Source of the DNA: Bacteroidales bacterium
GTDB taxonomy: Bacteria; Bacteroidota; Bacteroidia; Bacteroidales; UBA10428
Length of the DNA stretch: 64,000 bases
Reading direction: 5' to 3'
Assembly: GCA_035299085.1 (NCBI GenBank)
Contig: DATGXG010000048.1
Coordinates: forward strand, 166,972 to 230,971
The notes under the pieces were generated by a model. That model was not told where the DNA came from, made no database searches, and saw nothing but the letters and a program-made list of their open reading frames with translations. How positions within the stretch are numbered: position 1 is the first letter of the stretch; each line of letters starts with the position of its first letter. Shown here piece after piece: positions 45,243-52,780 of this stretch. The position numbers and the translations under genes are program-made.

Positions 45243-46243
45243 CTTTCAAGGAGAAACAGCGAATGATCAATTCCGCGCAAATGATTATACACTAATATAC
45301 GGTTAATCTGCGGGGGAATATGAAACAGGCCTGACAGGTTATCTTTCAATAACACAGTAGCCAGATACAGGGCGAATGATGAAGCGGTATCATATTCTCC
45401 GCAGAACTTTTTAAAGGGAATGACTGGTTTGGCAGGAAATATATCATTAAGGACCCTGGAATATAACAAGTCCGTTTTCTGGTCTCCGTTATTGCCGGAG
45501 ATCACCACATCAATGTCACACCGGGTAAGAGCCGCTTCATTCAGGAATTCCTTAACTCTTTCGGAAATGCTGTCTGCAGCTTCAGGCAAAAAGAAAGTAT
45601 TCATATGCCTTAGTAAAACACCGGTTGACATATGCTTTTCCCCGGTGAGCATGAAGAAAGCAACCCCTTCACCGGGTATTGCTTTCCTCCAAAAACCCAT
45701 GCGGCTTGTAATGGCGTATGAGGTTTCTGTAAGTTCGTCAAAGCCTCCGGCCAGTATATTCCGACCCGGATTTTCACTTAATTGCAACAGCGCATCTGTC
45801 ATTGCACTTTCAAATGAAAATCCCCTATTGGTATAAGTAGAATTGTAACTATGACATTTAATGGCAAGGGCTATGGCCCCGGCCACTGTATTGTGTGTGG
45901 ATTGAATAAAAGGTGTCGGATTCAGGAGTTTTTCATCATTGGTGTAAATGGAAGACAGGAACTTTTCGGTGTCTTCGAGGCAACCCAAACCCGTGCCGGC
46001 AATAATGGCATCAGGAGTGCTTACATCAGCCGATTTTAGGCACTTCAGAGCGGCGCAAACACCCATTTTAACAATACGACTCATCCGGCGGGCTACCATC
46101 GGATCAATATAATCGCGGTAAACCGGTTCAATGCATTTCAGGAACCGGGCTTCCGGAAATGACAGGATTTCCCCGGGGAAGCCCTCTTCAGAAAAAGTTT
46201 TCTGAGGCGAAATAACGGCAGTGCTGTGGATGTAGGCTTTCAT
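45236..46243 (-). CDS. Ketosynthase-like protein without catalytic residues (chain-length-factor-like)
   Basis: A 335-residue thiolase-fold protein recognisable by its N-terminal half (GTGLGCLEDTEKFLSSI, TPFIQSTHNTVAGAIALAI). The active-site Cys position reads NRGFSFESA, the first His region reads ISGNNGDQKTD and the second reads KKFCGEYDTASS, so none of the Cys-His-His set remains. Such proteins in aryl-polyene and type II PKS clusters pair with an active ketosynthase and help set chain length; the active partner is probably the gene 1 base upstream (46245-47441). Confidence 0.85.
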   Translation of the reverse strand: MKAYIHSTAVISPQKTFSEEGFPGEILSFPEARFLKCIEPVYRDYIDPMVARRMSRIVKMGVCAALKCLKSADVSTPDAIIAGTGLGCLEDTEKFLSSIYTNDEKLLNPTPFIQSTHNTVAGAIALAIKCHSYNSTYTNRGFSFESAMTDALLQLSENPGRNILAGGFDELTETSYAITSRMGFWRKAIPGEGVAFFMLTGEKHMSTGVLLRHMNTFFLPEAADSISERVKEFLNEAALTRCDIDVVISGNNGDQKTDLLYSRVLNDIFPAKPVIPFKKFCGEYDTASSFALYLATVLLKDNLSGLFHIPPQINRILVYNHLRGIDHSLFLLERC

Positions 46244-46244
46244 A

Positions 46245-47441
46245 TCAGGCTTCTGAAAAAATAAGGGAGGAATTATTTCCTCCGAATCCGAATGAATTGG
46301 ACATTACATGGCTGATCCGTGTTCCTGTTGTGAATTCCCGGGCAGGTTCAAAGCCAAGCTCCTGCATTTTAGTATTGAAGTTCAGGTTAGGGAATATGCA
46401 ATGGTTTTGGATGGCAAGAACACTGAATACGGCTTCTATACCGCCTGCTGCACCAAGTGTATGACCCGTATAGGATTTTGTGGAACTGCATGGAGGTATA
46501 CCGGTTGAGAAAAGTCGCTCAATGGCAATCCCTTCTGAAAGGTCATTATTCTTTGTGCCGGTTCCGTGTGTATTGATGTACTGAATATCTGATGTTTGAA
46601 TTCCTGCTGTCTGCAATGCTTTCTGCATGGCCAGGTATGCGCCGTTCCCGTCGGGTGATGAAGCCGTCTGATGATAGGCATCACAGGCATTGCCCCACCC
46701 TTTTACTACGGCCAGTACAGGCTTTGAACCTACAACCTCTTCAGATTCAAGGACAAGGAAACCTGAACCTTCTCCAAGGTTCAATCCGTTACGCGTGTCA
46801 TCAAACGGACGGCATTGTTCACGGTCAAGGATCATCAGGCTGTTGAAACCGTTCAGGGTAAATTTCGTCAGTGAGTCGGTTCCACCGGCAATGACTCTTT
46901 TGGCTTTACCATGCTGAATCAGTCGCGCGCCCATCATAATGGCGTTAGCAGATGAAGAACAGGCAGTATTGATGGTAGATTGAAACCCGTTTATACCCAG
47001 GTTACGCGCTATGTCTTCGGTACCGGCTCCGCAATCGTGCCCTGCCGCCAGTTTAATTTTTCCTTTGTTGTGATTGAGCCTGAAGGTGTCATAGAAAACT
47101 TCAGTCCGATCCATACCACCAACAGTGGTTCCCGAGATGAGGGCCGTTTGTTCCAGGTCAGCATTGCTTAAAGCTGCCTGCCGTATAGCCTGTGTAACGG
47201 CTATCAGTCCCAGCAGGGCTGTCCTTGAATAATACCCGCGGATATCAGGATTTGCGAGGTTGTAAAGTTCTTCGTTTGATTTCTTAATTTCGCCTGCCGG
47301 AATCTCATCCTTGTAAATGGATTGGATCAAAGACAGATGCCCGATACCAGTCCGCTTTTCTGCAAGCGATTTCAATACTTCGGAAGAATTGCTTCCGGCA
47401 GCACAGATAATCCCTATCCCGGTAATGCAGACTTTAGGCAC
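46245..47441 (-). CDS. Beta-ketoacyl-ACP synthase (FabF-like, catalytically complete)
   Basis: A 398-residue condensing enzyme. Cys in STINTACSSSANAIMMGARL near residue 160, His in INTHGTGTKNNDLSEG near 290 and His in STKSYTGHTLGAAGG near 325 are all present. It lies between an ACP gene (9 bases upstream) and a catalytically empty ketosynthase homologue (1 base downstream), the usual KS-alpha/KS-beta arrangement. Likely the main chain-extending enzyme for the polyene. Confidence 0.92.
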   Translation of the reverse strand: MPKVCITGIGIICAAGSNSSEVLKSLAEKRTGIGHLSLIQSIYKDEIPAGEIKKSNEELYNLANPDIRGYYSRTALLGLIAVTQAIRQAALSNADLEQTALISGTTVGGMDRTEVFYDTFRLNHNKGKIKLAAGHDCGAGTEDIARNLGINGFQSTINTACSSSANAIMMGARLIQHGKAKRVIAGGTDSLTKFTLNGFNSLMILDREQCRPFDDTRNGLNLGEGSGFLVLESEEVVGSKPVLAVVKGWGNACDAYHQTASSPDGNGAYLAMQKALQTAGIQTSDIQYINTHGTGTKNNDLSEGIAIERLFSTGIPPCSSTKSYTGHTLGAAGGIEAVFSVLAIQNHCIFPNLNFNTKMQELGFEPAREFTTGTRISHVMSNSFGFGGNNSSLIFSEA

Positions 47442-47450
47442 GATACAAGT

Positions 47451-47708
47451 TTAACCTTTGTTATTTGCCCTTATAAAATCAGCCATTGAACGCACTGATT
47501 TCAGTACCTTTTTTCCTTCATCAGCCGTTCCAAGTTTCAGGCCATATTTCTTTTCAAGCAAAACGATCAGTTCAAGGGCATCAATGGAATCAAGGCCCAG
47601 ACCTTCAACAAACAGCGGTGCATTCTCATCGATATCATCAGGATTCATTTCAGTAAGATTCAACACTTCAATGATCTCCTGTTTAAGTTTTTTTATTAAT
47701 TCGTCCAT
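47451..47708 (-). CDS. Acyl carrier protein (second)
   Basis: An 85-residue ACP from the ATG complementary to 47706-47708. A longer in-frame start at 47792 would add 28 residues inside the upstream gene and is rejected, because the ATG at 47708 sits one base after that gene's stop codon. The phosphopantetheine serine is in VEGLGLDSIDALELIVLLEK near residue 40. It differs from the ACP at 37297 (LESL there, LDSI here), so the two may serve different steps. Confidence 0.92.
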   Translation of the reverse strand: MDELIKKLKQEIIEVLNLTEMNPDDIDENAPLFVEGLGLDSIDALELIVLLEKKYGLKLGTADEGKKVLKSVRSMADFIRANNKG

Positions 47709-47709
47709 G

Positions 47710-48351
47710 TTAAATAGCCTGTGAGTAAATATTCCTGACATTTTCAGGGTCAAAAATAACAATTCCGCTGTTACCCGTATTTGATTTTTCAATCAAATAC
47801 AATGCGGCATCATAATGATTTCCGTCTAGTTCGAGCCAGCCGCAAATACAGCTTTTCATAATGTCTTCGTCAAAAAGATCGGTTACATAGTCAACCAACT
47901 GTTTAAAATCAAAAGTCCTGCTTATGAAAAAAGCGCTTTCGCCAAAGAACTTATTCCGGATACAAATTTCGCCGATAACAATGTTAGCCAGGGTATAGAC
48001 AAAAACAGAAGGACTTGGAAAATAGGCTGACCGGTCATTGATCGACTGCTGGTGGTTCCTGTCGGTTTCAATGGATGAACCGGCATTAAAGAGCAAAATG
48101 CCTGTTTCATCGCTTTTATACCTTGCATGGTAATCCCTTCCACCCAATAGCATTTCTGAAGCAAGGAAACCAAGTTTGCAGAGGAAATCCATTTTATGGA
48201 ACTTAGGATAGTTCATATTGAAATTCCTGTAGATTTCAGGCAATAATGCTGCAACCTCAGTATTATGGCTTTCAAACAACAATTTGCCATCACGCGAAAC
48301 CTTACCGTTTCGGATGATGCAGTTCCCGGTTATGTAGAGGTTGCTGCTCAT
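47710..48351 (-). CDS. Truncated ketosynthase-like protein, no catalytic residues
   Basis: A 213-residue protein covering only the N-terminal half of a ketosynthase (LYITGNCIIRNG, ETGILLFNAGSSIETDRNHQ, PSPSVFVYTLANIVIGEICI). No nucleophile Cys or catalytic His is seen: the Cys region reads FGESAFFISRTF. It overlaps the upstream ketosynthase by 4 bases (ATGA), and its own stop is one base from the ACP start, so it is clearly expressed and conserved in position rather than debris. It may be a structural partner of 48348-49478 or a chain-length modulator. Confidence 0.75.
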   Translation of the reverse strand: MSSNLYITGNCIIRNGKVSRDGKLLFESHNTEVAALLPEIYRNFNMNYPKFHKMDFLCKLGFLASEMLLGGRDYHARYKSDETGILLFNAGSSIETDRNHQQSINDRSAYFPSPSVFVYTLANIVIGEICIRNKFFGESAFFISRTFDFKQLVDYVTDLFDEDIMKSCICGWLELDGNHYDAALYLIEKSNTGNSGIVIFDPENVRNIYSQAI

Positions 48352-49478
48352 GATCGTGAAATAAGTAATGATGCATTGCTTCCACCAAAGCCTGATGCAA
48401 TTTTGAGCATAACACCTACCGGTTTATGAATGTTTTCAACGATCACGTTGATCGGGTTTGTCACTCCCGGGGTACTGAAACCATATGTTTTATACAGAAT
48501 GCCTTCGCGCATCGAATTTATGCCGGCAATGGTTTCAATCAGCCCTGCTGCGCCCAGCGTATGCCCCCAGTATCCTTTAAGGCTGTTAACCGGGATATCG
48601 GCCATTCCGGCGCGGGTAAGTGCTATTGATTCCATCTCGTCGTTATACGGAGTAGCCGTTCCATGTGCAGAAACATAGCCAGGTCTTTTACCGGACTTTT
48701 TTAGCATGCGGTCGATGGCAATATAAAGTCCTTCCCCTGTACGGGACGGACCAGATATATGATTGGCATCGTTGGCAGTGAAGCCTGGATCTATAATGAG
48801 TCCGTCGTCTGAAAGATTTTTATCCCGCGTAATTACTAAAGTTCCGGCAGCCTCACCCAGTGAAAGTCCGTTTCTTTCGGCGTCAAAAGGTTTGCATGGC
48901 CCCTGGCAAAGTGACAAAAAAGAGTTAAATCCTGAAAGTACGAATTCGGTGACTATGTCGGCGCCGGTAATAATCACATGGTCAAACCGTCCTGACCTGA
49001 TCATGCGGGCACCCGCAGAAATGGCGAGTACTCCTGAAATACAGGCGTTTGAAACAATAACGGGCTTATGTTTCAGATTAAAGAATTTCTGCAGGATTAA
49101 AGCAGTGTTCCAGAGGTACACTCTTGATTCTTCAAAGGGATTGCTTTTCAGGAGTCCGACATTCCCTTTTGTTGTGGAAAGGATGCACATAACCCTTTCG
49201 CCAGCAGGATCAATTTTATGGGAAGTAAGGGCATCCTTAACAGACCAGATTACAAATTTTTCAAATAAGGTAAAATCCGAAGATTTCCCCAGTATTGAAA
49301 ATTCATCATCCAGCCTTTGCCGGTCAACCATGGAAGCCCAGAAAGGTGCCGGTGAAATGGTATCATTGGTGTGAAGCGCGATGCCCGTTTCGTTTGCCTT
49401 CAGCTTAACTGCATTCTCGCTGGTAGTAAATCCAAGAGACGAGATGATATTGTCCGATGCGATATAAACCTGTTCCAA
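48348..49478 (-). CDS. Beta-ketoacyl-ACP synthase (catalytically complete)
   Basis: A 376-residue condensing enzyme. Cys in PVIVSNACISGVLAISAGAR near residue 145, His in VSAHGTATPYNDEMES near 270 and His in LKGYWGHTLGAAGLIE near 305. It is more divergent than the other two active ketosynthases (NACISG rather than TACSSS), so it may prefer another substrate, for instance the first condensation with the aromatic starter. Second gene of the leftward operon, 5 bases after the thioesterase. Confidence 0.9.
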   Translation of the reverse strand: MEQVYIASDNIISSLGFTTSENAVKLKANETGIALHTNDTISPAPFWASMVDRQRLDDEFSILGKSSDFTLFEKFVIWSVKDALTSHKIDPAGERVMCILSTTKGNVGLLKSNPFEESRVYLWNTALILQKFFNLKHKPVIVSNACISGVLAISAGARMIRSGRFDHVIITGADIVTEFVLSGFNSFLSLCQGPCKPFDAERNGLSLGEAAGTLVITRDKNLSDDGLIIDPGFTANDANHISGPSRTGEGLYIAIDRMLKKSGKRPGYVSAHGTATPYNDEMESIALTRAGMADIPVNSLKGYWGHTLGAAGLIETIAGINSMREGILYKTYGFSTPGVTNPINVIVENIHKPVGVMLKIASGFGGSNASLLISRS

Positions 49479-49483
49479 AATAA

Positions 49484-49909
49484 TTAAATCAGTTTATGTT
49501 TTTTCTTCCATTCAAGAAAAAACGGGGGAAAATCAAGTAGCAATTCCATGTCGGTATTAAGGAAAACCTGCACCGATGAACCCGTTGCCACCACCTCATC
49601 CGTATCATTCCTGTAAATCACATAGTCATATAGAAGCTTGGCCGCATCCGAATTGACAAACCGGGTTTCAATAACTGCCGTATCTCCGTATCTCAAAGGT
49701 TTCTTGTAATCACAGTTAATCTTAACAATGGGAATCATAAATCCCCTGCTGTAAAAATCCTGGTAATTAACCTGGTACAGGTTACCAAAGGCTTCACGGC
49801 CATCTTCGAAGTACTTTATATAGTTGCCGTGCCACACCACACCCATTGAATCCACATCACTGAATCTCACCTGGCTTTTGGTGCGACAAACTAGTTTTTC
49901 AGAACTCAT
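49484..49909 (-). CDS. 4HBT-type acyl-CoA/acyl-ACP thioesterase
   Basis: A 141-residue hot-dog thioesterase with VRFSDVDSMGVVWHGNYIKY near residue 15, containing the Asp and GVVxHxNY pattern of 4-hydroxybenzoyl-CoA thioesterases. In aryl-polyene clusters a protein of this type is thought to release or edit the polyenoyl-ACP. First gene of the ten-gene leftward operon, so its 5' side should hold the promoter. Confidence 0.88.
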   Translation of the reverse strand: MSSEKLVCRTKSQVRFSDVDSMGVVWHGNYIKYFEDGREAFGNLYQVNYQDFYSRGFMIPIVKINCDYKKPLRYGDTAVIETRFVNSDAAKLLYDYVIYRNDTDEVVATGSSVQVFLNTDMELLLDFPPFFLEWKKKHKLI

Positions 49910-49918
49910 AAATGCTCA

Positions 49919-49952
49919 AAAATTAAAACCCCGTTGCGGTTAAACAACGGGG
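49919..49952 (-). terminator. Terminator for the leftward gene at 50006-50599
   Basis: An 8-base perfect stem CCCCGTTG / CAACGGGG (49929-49936 and 49945-49952) has an 8-base loop. On the minus strand it is followed by TTTTAATTTTTGAG. It separates the secreted-protein gene from the pigment operon promoter. Confidence 0.75.
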
Positions 49953-49969
49953 GATAAATATAATTAAAA

Positions 49970-50001
49970 CCTGACAGAGTCTGAAGGACCTGTAAGAGTT
50001 T
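49970..50001. repeat. Degenerate CCTGACAG-type repeat
   Basis: Two diverged 11-base units, CTGACAGAGTC and CTGTAAGAGTT, near a CCTG context. They resemble the double repeat at 171 and 722. It ends 4 bases before the stop codon of the leftward gene at 50006. Confidence 0.4.
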
Positions 50002-50005
50002 TAAT

Positions 50006-50599
50006 TTATTTGCCTTTCAGCCATATCTTCATGATATTAAATACTGATCCTGCCCAGTAATTCCTGAACCCGATTCCCACCGCTTTAACTTCAAATCTCT
50101 CCGAATCAATGATTTCCTTGGTGTCCTGGTTAAAGAATACCACGTAGTAACTTCCGGTTTGTTTCACCTTGTGCAGATCTTCAGCAACAAATATCAAACC
50201 CAGTCCCGATTTGCCCTTTGTATTGTATTTCGAAATAACGGCCTTAACATCTTCAGGAGTGATCGTATGCTCATCGCTGATAACAAGTGAACCCGGATCA
50301 ATTTTCGAATTCCTTTCATTAACCTGGTCAATATCAAAAGCAACATCTACCTTATTGAACCATTTCTTCAGATCGAATTTTTCAGGTTCAGCCTGGATAA
50401 GCTGGTTGATCGATTTCAGGTATTGGTTGACAATAACCGTAGGGTCTTCGGTTACCAATGTAAATTTAGCCTTTGTAAAATCAATGCCATACCAGGTGAT
50501 GGCCTTTTCATCTTTTGCCTGTTGTTTGTTTTGGGAAAACAAAGCAGAAGAAACGCAAAATGCCAGTGAAATCAATGCGAATAATAGTTTAGTCTTCAT
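50006..50599 (-). CDS. Secreted protein of unknown function
   Basis: A 197-residue protein with a signal peptide (MKTKLLFALISLAFCVSSAL, cleavage near FSQ). The mature part opens AITWYGIDFTKAKFTLVTED and later has GKSGLGLIFVAEDLHKVKQ and SYYVVFFNQDTKEIIDSERF, an alternating beta/alpha pattern. I do not recognise a family with a known function. It stands alone with its own terminator and a palindromic element upstream. Confidence 0.65.
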   Translation of the reverse strand: MKTKLLFALISLAFCVSSALFSQNKQQAKDEKAITWYGIDFTKAKFTLVTEDPTVIVNQYLKSINQLIQAEPEKFDLKKWFNKVDVAFDIDQVNERNSKIDPGSLVISDEHTITPEDVKAVISKYNTKGKSGLGLIFVAEDLHKVKQTGSYYVVFFNQDTKEIIDSERFEVKAVGIGFRNYWAGSVFNIMKIWLKGK

Positions 50600-50643
50600 A
50601 AGTTTATGGTTTGTGATTGAAGAACGAAATTAATAAATATGAT

Positions 50644-50856
50644 CGTCATTGCGAGGAGCTTGAATAATTTATGATGATTGCAATATGATTTTGCGACGAA
50701 GCAATCTGCCCGAACAGGCACACCCATACTAAGACTGATGAATAATTTTCATTCTTTGTATACTCTCCTGGCTAAGTACTTCCTGTGCCGGCAGATTGCT
50801 TCGTCGCAATAATTTCCTTTTATAATCATTGTTCTGTCTGGCTCCTACTAATGACG
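50644..50856. repeat. Palindromic intergenic element (copy 6, decayed right end)
   Basis: A 213-base element starting CGTCATTGCGAGGAGC with inner GCGACGAAGCAATCTGCC / GGCAGATTGCTTCGTCGC. The right terminus reads GCTCCTACTAATGACG and no longer matches the left one perfectly. It fills part of the 565-base gap 50600-51164. Confidence 0.88.
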
Positions 50857-50887
50857 ACTTTTAGTAATTCGTTGTATGCTAATGAAT

Positions 50888-51054
50888 AACCCTGAAAGGG
50901 TTCAATTTGAATAACCGCGCGTGAAACCCGTGGTCCGGTGCTACGATCACGAACACAACTCTGAAAGAGTTGAATAATGCATAATTAAAATTGAACCCTT
51001 TCTGGGTTCTTGTCTGCTGGCATCATAATCCACGGGGTTCACCCGCGGTTATTC
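50888..51054. repeat. Cluster of short hairpin repeats (AACCCTGAAAGGGTT type)
   Basis: Several palindromic units follow one another: AACCCTGAAAGGGTT (50888-50902), AACTCTGAAAGAGTT (50957-50971) and AACCCTTTCTGGGTT (50994-51008). There is also a 25-base inverted pair, GAATAACCGCGCG... at 50909-50933 and ...CGCGGTTATTC at 51030-51054 (23 of 25 match). Units of this kind recur between genes in Bacteroidota. No ORF is seen in the gap; a 13-base relic of the other palindromic family lies at 51132-51144. Confidence 0.75.
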
Positions 51055-51131
51055 AGATCTCGCTACTTCGTAGCTATTCGTGAAAGCCCATGGTTGTCAT
51101 ATCATTGGATGATCCTTAATAAGGTGTTCTT

Positions 51132-51144
51132 ACTCGCAATGACG
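51132..51144. repeat. Right-end relic of the palindromic element
   Basis: ACTCGCAATGACG matches the outer right arm of the 200-base element except for one base at its edge. It lies 20 bases before the carboxylesterase stop. Confidence 0.4.
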
Positions 51145-51164
51145 GACTTATCCAGTATCCAGCA

Positions 51165-52742
51165 TCACTTCCCCCTCTTCCACTCATAATACTCATCAAT
51201 CATCTTTACATTATCCCAGTTCGGATAATCGATGGCCTGTGGAACGCCTTTAAGAAGCATGGCCCGGGGATTTTTCGGATTAAAAACAGGCCATTGAGGC
51301 AGGTTGACCCCGTTTGGATTCCCTGTTTTCACAAAATTGGTATAATATTCAACCATCATTTGAGAAAGCTTCCTGTCCTCGTCAGTGTATTTTATTTTCG
51401 GGTCCAGGTCAAGATGGTTGAAAACGTATGCCAGGTCAGAACCGTGATAGGGTTTGTTCGATTTAAAAAGCATGGTGGCTGGGGATGGCGGCAGTGTCTG
51501 ATCGAAATAATACACATATACAGGAGCTTTTCCGTATTCATTTTGCAATGTTGCCCATTTATACGCGTACCATCCGAAGTATGAATCCCTTAGCAAATCG
51601 GCAGCGGATCGCCTGATGCTGTCGGATGTACTGCCAACAGGATACGTTTGCAGGATTTTATCCTTATAAGCAGTGCCAAACCGGTTTTGAAGATAAGCCG
51701 GGTAATCCTCCGGTTTCAGTCCGAGAATAAACAAAGTTCCTTCATCGGAAGTGCTGCCTATCAATGCAGGGACATCGGAAAACTTTCCTGACTTGTACAC
51801 ATTCTGAACTTCATCTGGTATAACAAATCCATCGATAACCGGCCAGTATGAAAATCCTGCTGTACCAGTCGTCTGTGAAGCAATCAATTTAGCAGGGTCA
51901 ATGGCTCTCAACTCAGCCAATGATGTGGCACCCGTTTTCTTCTGAAATTCAAGTCCGTCCTGCTCGGCTCCTTTAAGAATTTCAACGGTTTCCTCTTCTT
52001 TTTTCATTGAAGCATAACCGAAATAACCTCCGCTGGCGGAAATTAATTTTTGAAACAGTCCTTTTGCAAGCGGAGAAGCGGCGAGGATATTCACCGATTG
52101 TCCGCCTGCTGATTCGCCAAAAATGGTAACGGAACCCGGATCGCCTCCGAAAGCCTGAATATTGTCGTGTACCCACTGAAGTGCGGCTACCTGGTCGAGA
52201 ATACCGTAATTTCCAGAGACGTGCTTATCAGATTCGGCTGACAATTCAGGATGCGAAAGAAAACCAAGTGCACCCAGACGGTAAGCAATGCTGACAACAA
52301 TAATACCTTTAGCTGCCAGCTTTTCACCATCGAGGGCAGGTTGTGAAGCAGTACCGATTGTGAATCCTCCGCCATGGATCCAAACCAGGACAGGAATTTT
52401 ACCTGAGTTGGATTCGGCAGGCTTCCAGATGTTCAGGTACAGGCAATCTTCGGAAGTTCCATACCTGAGATCGGAAATACCGGGATAAACCGGCTGCGGA
52501 CAGGCCGGGGCAAAATGGTCGGCTTTAAACACGTCGGCATGCTTGTTGGGGGGTCGTGGCGGTCGCCACCTAAGATCGCCTGTAGGGGGTGTGGCAAAAG
52601 GAATGCCTTTATATACGATTAAACCGTTTTCAACGACACCTTCAACAGGGCCCTGTTGGGTGTTGACAAGGGTTGAGGGGGCCTGGCAAAAAGAATGAGA
52701 GCAAATCAGCAGCGCCAGGAAAAAAGAAAATGAGGTTTTCAT
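51165..52742 (-). CDS. Secreted type B carboxylesterase
   Basis: A 525-residue alpha/beta hydrolase of the carboxylesterase/lipase type B family. Signal peptide MKTSFSFFLALLICSHSFCQ. The oxyanion hole is in VWIHGGGFTIG near residue 122, the nucleophile Ser in FGESAGGQSVNILAASP near 210, the acid in STSDEGTLF near 330 and the His in KPYHGSDLAYVF near 435. The triad is complete. Substrate unknown; bacterial members hydrolyse aryl esters, carbamates or acetylated sugars. The 38-base gap to the leftward Lnt-like gene's 3' end carries no feature. Confidence 0.9.
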   Translation of the reverse strand: MKTSFSFFLALLICSHSFCQAPSTLVNTQQGPVEGVVENGLIVYKGIPFATPPTGDLRWRPPRPPNKHADVFKADHFAPACPQPVYPGISDLRYGTSEDCLYLNIWKPAESNSGKIPVLVWIHGGGFTIGTASQPALDGEKLAAKGIIVVSIAYRLGALGFLSHPELSAESDKHVSGNYGILDQVAALQWVHDNIQAFGGDPGSVTIFGESAGGQSVNILAASPLAKGLFQKLISASGGYFGYASMKKEEETVEILKGAEQDGLEFQKKTGATSLAELRAIDPAKLIASQTTGTAGFSYWPVIDGFVIPDEVQNVYKSGKFSDVPALIGSTSDEGTLFILGLKPEDYPAYLQNRFGTAYKDKILQTYPVGSTSDSIRRSAADLLRDSYFGWYAYKWATLQNEYGKAPVYVYYFDQTLPPSPATMLFKSNKPYHGSDLAYVFNHLDLDPKIKYTDEDRKLSQMMVEYYTNFVKTGNPNGVNLPQWPVFNPKNPRAMLLKGVPQAIDYPNWDNVKMIDEYYEWKRGK

Positions 52743-52780
52743 ATATTGTTATTCATTGTTACCCGTTCAGATTACAATAT

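Noticed and set aside
47710..48351. Pseudogene of a ketosynthase
   Set aside because: The frame is intact, overlaps the upstream gene by 4 bases and sits one base from the ACP start, so it looks like a maintained gene.
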